A DNA stretch of 9,844 nucleotides from Thiocapsa sp. UBA6158 (GTDB lineage Bacteria; Pseudomonadota; Gammaproteobacteria; Chromatiales; Chromatiaceae), in the NCBI RefSeq assembly GCF_002423035.1, contig NZ_DIUM01000053.1, positions 1-9,844 of the forward strand. Direction: 5' to 3'. The notes beneath the pieces were generated by a model. The model saw nothing but the letters and a program-made list of their open reading frames with translations. It did not search any database and had not been told where the DNA came from. Below, one piece after another: positions 6,347 to 9,844 of this stretch (position 1 is the first letter of the stretch; every line of letters begins with the position of its first letter). A program made the translations under genes and the position numbers.

Positions 6347-7054
6347 CTACTCTCCCCGCCGCCGGACCAAAGCGGGCATGGCAAGTCGATTCCACACCAA
6401 TCCCTGTCGGCGCCAATGATGCTGGATCTGTTGCGTAAAATCGGGGTGGATCAGCTTGGCGCGCTGATGTAGCCAGCGATCGTCCTGCGCCCGGATCACC
6501 AATCCTTCCAGAGGGCCATCCCGGTAGTTACTCCGCTGGTTCTGCAGCAGATCCTGCAAGTCGGCAAGCGTGAAATGGCCTCTCGCGATTTCTGAAATTC
6601 TGGAGATCTCCAGGGCATCCGCCCAAGCGTCACGACGTTTCGTCGACCAGAAACGCCGCTCCTTTCGATCATAGACATCGAACGCCAGCCACCAGTCAGG
6701 CAGCGCGCTATAGTCCAGCGAATGCTTTGCGGCACACCATTCGCCAAATGCGATCAGGTGAGTATCCAGGGTGTCGAAAAGCGCATCCTCATGGGCCGCC
6801 AGCCAGGTGTTCAGACGTGCGAACTGTCCGCTGAAGGGTGGCAGTAGATACTGCCCCCGATTCTGTGCGCGGATGCGGCCATCGGAATCGACCGAGAACC
6901 CCAGGTTAGCGCCGTCGAGCTTTTCCTCAACGATGACCTCTGACTGGAGCAAGGCATCAACCTCGACCGGTGACAGGACTTTGTCATCACGCGGCTCGCC
7001 CTGGCCGATCCAGGCGAGGTGTGGTGTGTGCGGAAAGTGGAAGAAATCGGTCAT
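6347..7054 (-). CDS. ATP-dependent RNA ligase (Rnl2-like nucleotidyltransferase)
   Basis: A 235-residue protein with the ordered motifs of the RNA_ligase branch (Pfam RNA_ligase type) of covalent nucleotidyltransferases. Motif I is EEKLDGAN with the AMP-accepting Lys45. An arginine segment IRAQNRGQYL (61-70) corresponds to the motif Ia region. Motif III is IAFGEWCA (101-108), motif IIIa is WWLAFDVYD (121-129), motif IV is EGLVIR (183-188), and motif V is QRAKLIHPDF with Lys200. Family members seal 3'-OH/5'-phosphate RNA breaks using ATP. No N- or C-terminal specificity domain follows; the C-terminus is a short basic tail (LVRRRGE). The ATG overlaps the stop of the PIN gene as ATGA (7051-7054), and no separate ribosome binding site stands out, so translation is probably coupled. 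It is the last gene of the three-gene operon, facing the bidirectional terminator. The family is clear; the natural substrate is unknown. Confidence 0.85.
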   Translation of the reverse strand: MTDFFHFPHTPHLAWIGQGEPRDDKVLSPVEVDALLQSEVIVEEKLDGANLGFSVDSDGRIRAQNRGQYLLPPFSGQFARLNTWLAAHEDALFDTLDTHLIAFGEWCAAKHSLDYSALPDWWLAFDVYDRKERRFWSTKRRDAWADALEISRISEIARGHFTLADLQDLLQNQRSNYRDGPLEGLVIRAQDDRWLHQRAKLIHPDFTQQIQHHWRRQGLVWNRLAMPALVRRRGE

Positions 7055-7590
7055 GCGTGAGGCGGAAAATCAGGCACCGAATGCGCTGGAAACTTCGCGG
7101 CGTAGAACCGAGAGACATCGGCTGGACAAAGAAACTCGACCTTGACACCCTGAGCGTCCAGTTGAGGCCACCAGTTCAGCCATTTGCAGTCTGCCCCTTG
7201 CCAGACGGGCGGTTTGTCCGGATGCGCATTGGCCACCGCCGCAAACTTGCGATCGGGCGCATCGAATTGGGGTTGCAGTGCAGGATCCGGGAACTCGGCG
7301 AACTCATCGGAGGCCGTCTCGGTGATGGCGACACGATGCACGCGCTTGCCATTCGCGGCATTCTGCAGCAGCCATTTCAGGAAGGCGTCCCCGACCCCCT
7401 TGGGTTGATTGGGTTTGGTTTTGTGCTGGTATTCCTTAAGGATACGAAAGGCATCGTCGATCACCACGACTCCTGATTTCTGATGTGCCAGAAGACGGGT
7501 GATGCATTCGGCACGACATGACGGCGATACGTCCTGATGACTGCCGTTCGCGATCAGCAGCACGTTGGTATCGATGACGACTGGGCTCAC
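7051..7590 (-). CDS. PIN-domain ribonuclease-like protein
   Basis: A 179-residue protein with the acidic pattern of PIN nucleases: SPVVIDTNVLLIANG at the N-terminus (Asp7 and Asn9), ILKEY (Glu53), PDRKFAAVANAH (Asp113), and QGADCKWLNWW (Asp134). PIN proteins are metal-dependent, usually RNA-cleaving enzymes; many are VapC toxins, but those are generally shorter (about 130-140 residues). The extra length and tryptophan-rich C-terminal half suggest a distinct subfamily. The start is taken as GTG 7590-7588. It overlaps the ATPase stop as GTGA and has GGAGGAG (7601-7595) just upstream; an earlier GTG at 7608 would place that site inside the gene. No VapB-like antitoxin is adjacent. Its partners are the upstream ATPase and the downstream RNA ligase. 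The nuclease role is inferred from the fold; the target is unknown. Confidence 0.8.
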   Translation of the reverse strand: MSPVVIDTNVLLIANGSHQDVSPSCRAECITRLLAHQKSGVVVIDDAFRILKEYQHKTKPNQPKGVGDAFLKWLLQNAANGKRVHRVAITETASDEFAEFPDPALQPQFDAPDRKFAAVANAHPDKPPVWQGADCKWLNWWPQLDAQGVKVEFLCPADVSRFYAAKFPAHSVPDFPPHA

Positions 7591-8981
7591 GAATCTCCTC
7601 CATCGCACGTCGCCTGCCGTTGCAAGGCCGCAAGCGTTCGGGCGGCGATGTCACCCATCTCGTCACCGAAGAAGTTCTCCGGCCAATTCTCGATCTCGCC
7701 AAAGCTGTTCAAGCGCAGCGCCTCGATATCAGCCGCCGTTCCTCTCCGGTTGACGATATAGATCGCCACCTCGTCGGCGCTGATGACTTGTTCGGCCACG
7801 CGCCGCTGCAAGCGCGTCAGTAGGTGCTCGGAGTGCGTTTCAATGATCAGCTGCATGTTGCGGGACGAATTGGCCTCATAGGACTTGATCGCACTGATGA
7901 ACACGTCCGCCAGATTGGACTGTGCCATTGGATGCAGGTGGATTTCCGGCTGCTCCATCCAGACCGTTGATCCCGGTGGCGCGTAAAAAGCCTGGACCAA
8001 TGCCGGCAGAACTTGCGAGACACCAAAACCCACATCGGTCAGCCTAACCTCGCACGAGTCCTGATGTGTCTTCACCAGCACCTCATAGTCTTTGCGCCCC
8101 TCGGCAACCGGGCGCACGGTGAAGCTGTGGATGATGCCGAGGTCAGCCAGCCAGTGCGCGATGAACTCATCGAAGCGTTTCATTCGCTGGCGGTATCCGC
8201 GGTTGAGTCTTCGATCTTGAGCCGTGGCGGCGAGCAGTGCAGGGATCGCATATTCACCCTGGGCTCCAACGTCAGGGACGGTATCGCCCGACCATTGATA
8301 AACGCGCCGCGCCGGACGGCGCAGCGGTCCAAGGAAGTACAACTGCTCCAATACATGCTCGGTCCGCAACGCAAAGTCTGCGAGAAAGTCGGCGTTCTGA
8401 TAACGCAGCAGGGTGCGGTCGGCGAAGCGATAGAACTTTTCCGGCGGCTCGACCGACCAGGCCCGGCCTTGCGCCCGTACCAGCTTCAATGGTGAGCAAT
8501 CGAGAGTCGTCTGGGAGGACGATGCACCGCGCGAGTGCTCGACGTCGAGAACCGGGTTCTCGCCATCGAAGAGTCTGTAGGTGAAGGTGGCGGTTTGCGG
8601 TTGCTCGGCCTTATCCGTGCGCAAGGTGCTCGACAGCCAAAGCTCATCCCCTCGGTAGACCTGGCCGGCATTCAGGGCATTCTTGACGGTCAATGCCGAA
8701 GGCAGGCGCCAGCGCAGTGAAAATTCGAGTGATTGCGTCAGATCATGGGCGTGCAGACAGTCGGCAAAGGTTCCCAAGTCGATCAGCGAGTTTTCGTCCC
8801 CGAGGTGCAAGGCACGCTTGCGGTCGGCGAGCTGAACGGTCTGCTTCAGCGCAAGCAGCAGGTGCCCGAGGCTGGACTTGCCCGAGCTGTTGGTGCCGAA
8901 GATCACCGTTAAGGGTGCCAGACGAATCGGCCCGGTGTCCTGCCATGCCTTGAAGTTCTTGATGTGCAGTTCGGTCAGCAT
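7587..8981 (-). CDS. AAA/ABC-type ATPase with DUF3696 tail (OLD/AAA_15-like)
   Basis: A 464-residue SMC/OLD-like ATPase. The N-terminus MLTELHIKNFKAWQDTGPIRLAPLTVIFGTNSSGKSS contains Walker A (GTNSSGKSS, 29-37). A long divergent middle region follows (about 60-290). The ABC-like signature region is DVGFGVSQVLPAL (316-328), Walker B is TVWMEQPEIHLHP (339-351) with catalytic Glu, and the switch histidine lies in IIETHSEHLL (379-388). The C-terminus, EVAIYIVNRRGTAADIEALRLN and WPENFFGDEMGDIA (403-445), is the pattern of DUF3696, which often ends such ATPases. No nuclease (TOPRIM) domain is fused. ATPases of this class serve as sensors or regulators of nucleases in several phage-defence systems, for example PtuA in Septu and AriA in PARIS. 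Here the partner nuclease would be the PIN protein encoded immediately downstream with a 4-base overlap. It is the first gene of the operon, behind an AT-rich gap. Confidence 0.9.
   Translation of the reverse strand: MLTELHIKNFKAWQDTGPIRLAPLTVIFGTNSSGKSSLGHLLLALKQTVQLADRKRALHLGDENSLIDLGTFADCLHAHDLTQSLEFSLRWRLPSALTVKNALNAGQVYRGDELWLSSTLRTDKAEQPQTATFTYRLFDGENPVLDVEHSRGASSSQTTLDCSPLKLVRAQGRAWSVEPPEKFYRFADRTLLRYQNADFLADFALRTEHVLEQLYFLGPLRRPARRVYQWSGDTVPDVGAQGEYAIPALLAATAQDRRLNRGYRQRMKRFDEFIAHWLADLGIIHSFTVRPVAEGRKDYEVLVKTHQDSCEVRLTDVGFGVSQVLPALVQAFYAPPGSTVWMEQPEIHLHPMAQSNLADVFISAIKSYEANSSRNMQLIIETHSEHLLTRLQRRVAEQVISADEVAIYIVNRRGTAADIEALRLNSFGEIENWPENFFGDEMGDIAARTLAALQRQATCDGGDS
7595..7601 (-). promoter_or_regulatory. 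Ribosome binding site inside the ATPase gene setting the PIN start
   Basis: On the - strand, GGAGGAG lies four bases before GTG 7590-7588, which itself overlaps the ATPase TGA. This strong site within the last codons of the upstream gene favours the GTG start and points to translational coupling. Confidence 0.7.
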
Positions 8982-9116
8982 GTCGATAATCCGGTGATCA
9001 GCCGCGATCCTGAACGACGCCCTCTACTCGGTCGCGATGAGTCGCCGCACGGCATGACGCGCCTAAAAGGATAATGGCAAAATTTCTATGTATTTGTTTT
9101 TTTGGATTTTATTGGA
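8982..9116 (-). promoter_or_regulatory. AT-rich gap upstream of the ATPase operon, probable promoter region
   Basis: No gene is visible in this 135-base gap between the regulator gene and the ATPase start. The part next to the regulator (9071-9120) has only 10 G/C in 50 bases, against a GC-rich background. It carries two TTGGATT copies (9102-9108 and 9112-9118) spaced ten bases apart. Such AT-rich DNA usually holds a promoter or sites for nucleoid proteins. No convincing -35/-10 pair could be assigned. The ATPase ATG has only a weak GGAT-type site upstream. Confidence 0.45.
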
Positions 9117-9844
9117 TTATTCCAGGCTATTATCCGCCTCGGAAGATAATGAACCGTCCCAATCCAGCGCAGACGGGGCCAGGGTCGGCTTGAGATAGAC
9201 CGTGTGGCGTTTGCCGCCGGTGTCGTCCTTCAGCAACACGCCCTGCTCGACCCAGCGTTTCAGCATCTTGGACGCCTTCAGGGTATCCACCTCGGCGATC
9301 TGGCACAGATCGCTGTTGGCCAGGAAGCCATGACGGTCGATCCAATCGCTGACCTGCTCCCAGACGGGTGGGCGCTCCTCATTGCGCAGGGTGACGAGTA
9401 CGGATGCTTGGGCGGTATCCCGGATCTCGGAGAAGAAGGGCGGAAACAGGTTGGCAGTCCGCATTTCCGCGAACATCATGCGGACGCCCTCGCCGGCATC
9501 CACGTTGGGCGGTTCGGGAAACTCGCGCAGATTGCGCGCGATCAGCGGGTTACGGGCAAAGGAACCCGCCTTGCCGACGTTGGCCGGGGTGATGGTTCCC
9601 GGAAACAGGCCAGGGCTTTCGATCTCGATCCGGTTGTCGAAGATGCGGATCTGGATATCACGGTTCATCCGGTAGTCGCGGTGGACCACCGCGTTGGTGA
9701 TGGCCTCTTTGATGACGCGCTCCGGGTAACGATGGATCGTCTTGAATCCGGAGGCCGCGAGCGTGAGGCCGGCGGCCAATGCGTCGAGGACATAGGTGCT
9801 CGTGTGGGCGATTTGCTGAGGGGCCTTGATCATCGGTTGGTCCA
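9117..9844 (-). CDS. HATPase_c_4-type ATP-binding transcriptional regulator, N-terminus outside window
   Basis: The frame remains open to the end of the window, with in-frame codons before the Met at 9833, so this is the C-terminal part of a longer protein. It begins within a segment like PQQIAHTSTYVLDALAAGL, then the conserved ERVIKEAITNAVVHRDYR, DIQIRIFDNRIEIESPGLFPG and NVGKAGSFARNPLIARNLREF. This is the GHKL-like HATPase_c_4 region of proteins that usually start with an AlbA_2 (Schlafen-like) DNA/RNA-binding domain. The last 90 or so residues look like a winged helix (SDWIDRHGFLANSDLCQIAE, LKASKMLKRWVEQGVLL), probably for DNA binding. It sits on the same strand, 135 bases upstream of the ATPase-PIN-ligase operon, and might regulate it or be an independent accessory gene. 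The function of this family is poorly defined. Confidence 0.82.
   Translation of the reverse strand, partial: DQPMIKAPQQIAHTSTYVLDALAAGLTLAASGFKTIHRYPERVIKEAITNAVVHRDYRMNRDIQIRIFDNRIEIESPGLFPGTITPANVGKAGSFARNPLIARNLREFPEPPNVDAGEGVRMMFAEMRTANLFPPFFSEIRDTAQASVLVTLRNEERPPVWEQVSDWIDRHGFLANSDLCQIAEVDTLKASKMLKRWVEQGVLLKDDTGGKRHTVYLKPTLAPSALDWDGSLSSEADNSLE

Noticed and set aside
7591..7608. Earlier GTG start for the PIN protein, adding MRWRRF
   Set aside because: The strong ribosome binding site at 7595-7601 would lie inside the gene. The GTG at 7590 has ideal spacing and a typical 4-base overlap.
8013..8495. A 160-codon + strand ORF opposite the ATPase gene
   Set aside because: It is antisense to a well-supported AAA ATPase with intact motifs, and no domain is recognisable.

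Overview
The window looks like a chromosomal segment from a GC-rich gammaproteobacterium. The order thrS-infC-rpmI-rplT-pheS-pheT-ihfA-MerR-tRNA-Pro is a standard gammaproteobacterial translation cluster, and IHF-alpha restricts the host to Proteobacteria. The codon style and protein sequences would fit a purple sulfur bacterium (Chromatiales), but that narrower placement is inference.

Region 1 (1-6240, all on the + strand) is core genome. It holds the C-terminal end of ThrRS, IF3 (read here as starting at an AUC codon), L35, L20, a rho-independent terminator, both PheRS subunits, IHF-alpha, a small MerR-type regulator overlapping ihfA, and tRNA-Pro(GGG). A strong terminator that should work in both directions closes the region. 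The infC-rpmI gap can fold into an elaborate RNA structure, in the place where E. coli carries the L20 autoregulatory operator.

Region 2 (about 6241-6346) is a short non-coding junction. It has a tandem GAGTCACCA repeat followed by two back-to-back perfect 6-bp inverted repeats. It sits between the tRNA gene and genes of an accessory kind, which is the usual layout where islands insert at tRNA 3' ends. No integrase is visible in the window.

Region 3 (6347-9844, all on the - strand) is accessory. In transcription order it has the end of a HATPase_c_4-type regulator with a winged-helix tail, an AT-rich 135-base gap that probably holds a promoter, and a tight three-gene operon. The operon encodes an OLD/ABC-like AAA ATPase with a DUF3696 tail, a PIN-domain nuclease, and an ATP-dependent RNA ligase. 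Both junctions are 4-base stop/start overlaps (GTGA and ATGA), so the three proteins are probably made together. An ATPase sensor, an RNase and an RNA-sealing enzyme in one operon suggest a regulated RNA cut-and-repair module, possibly for phage defence. This is the most interesting feature of the window.
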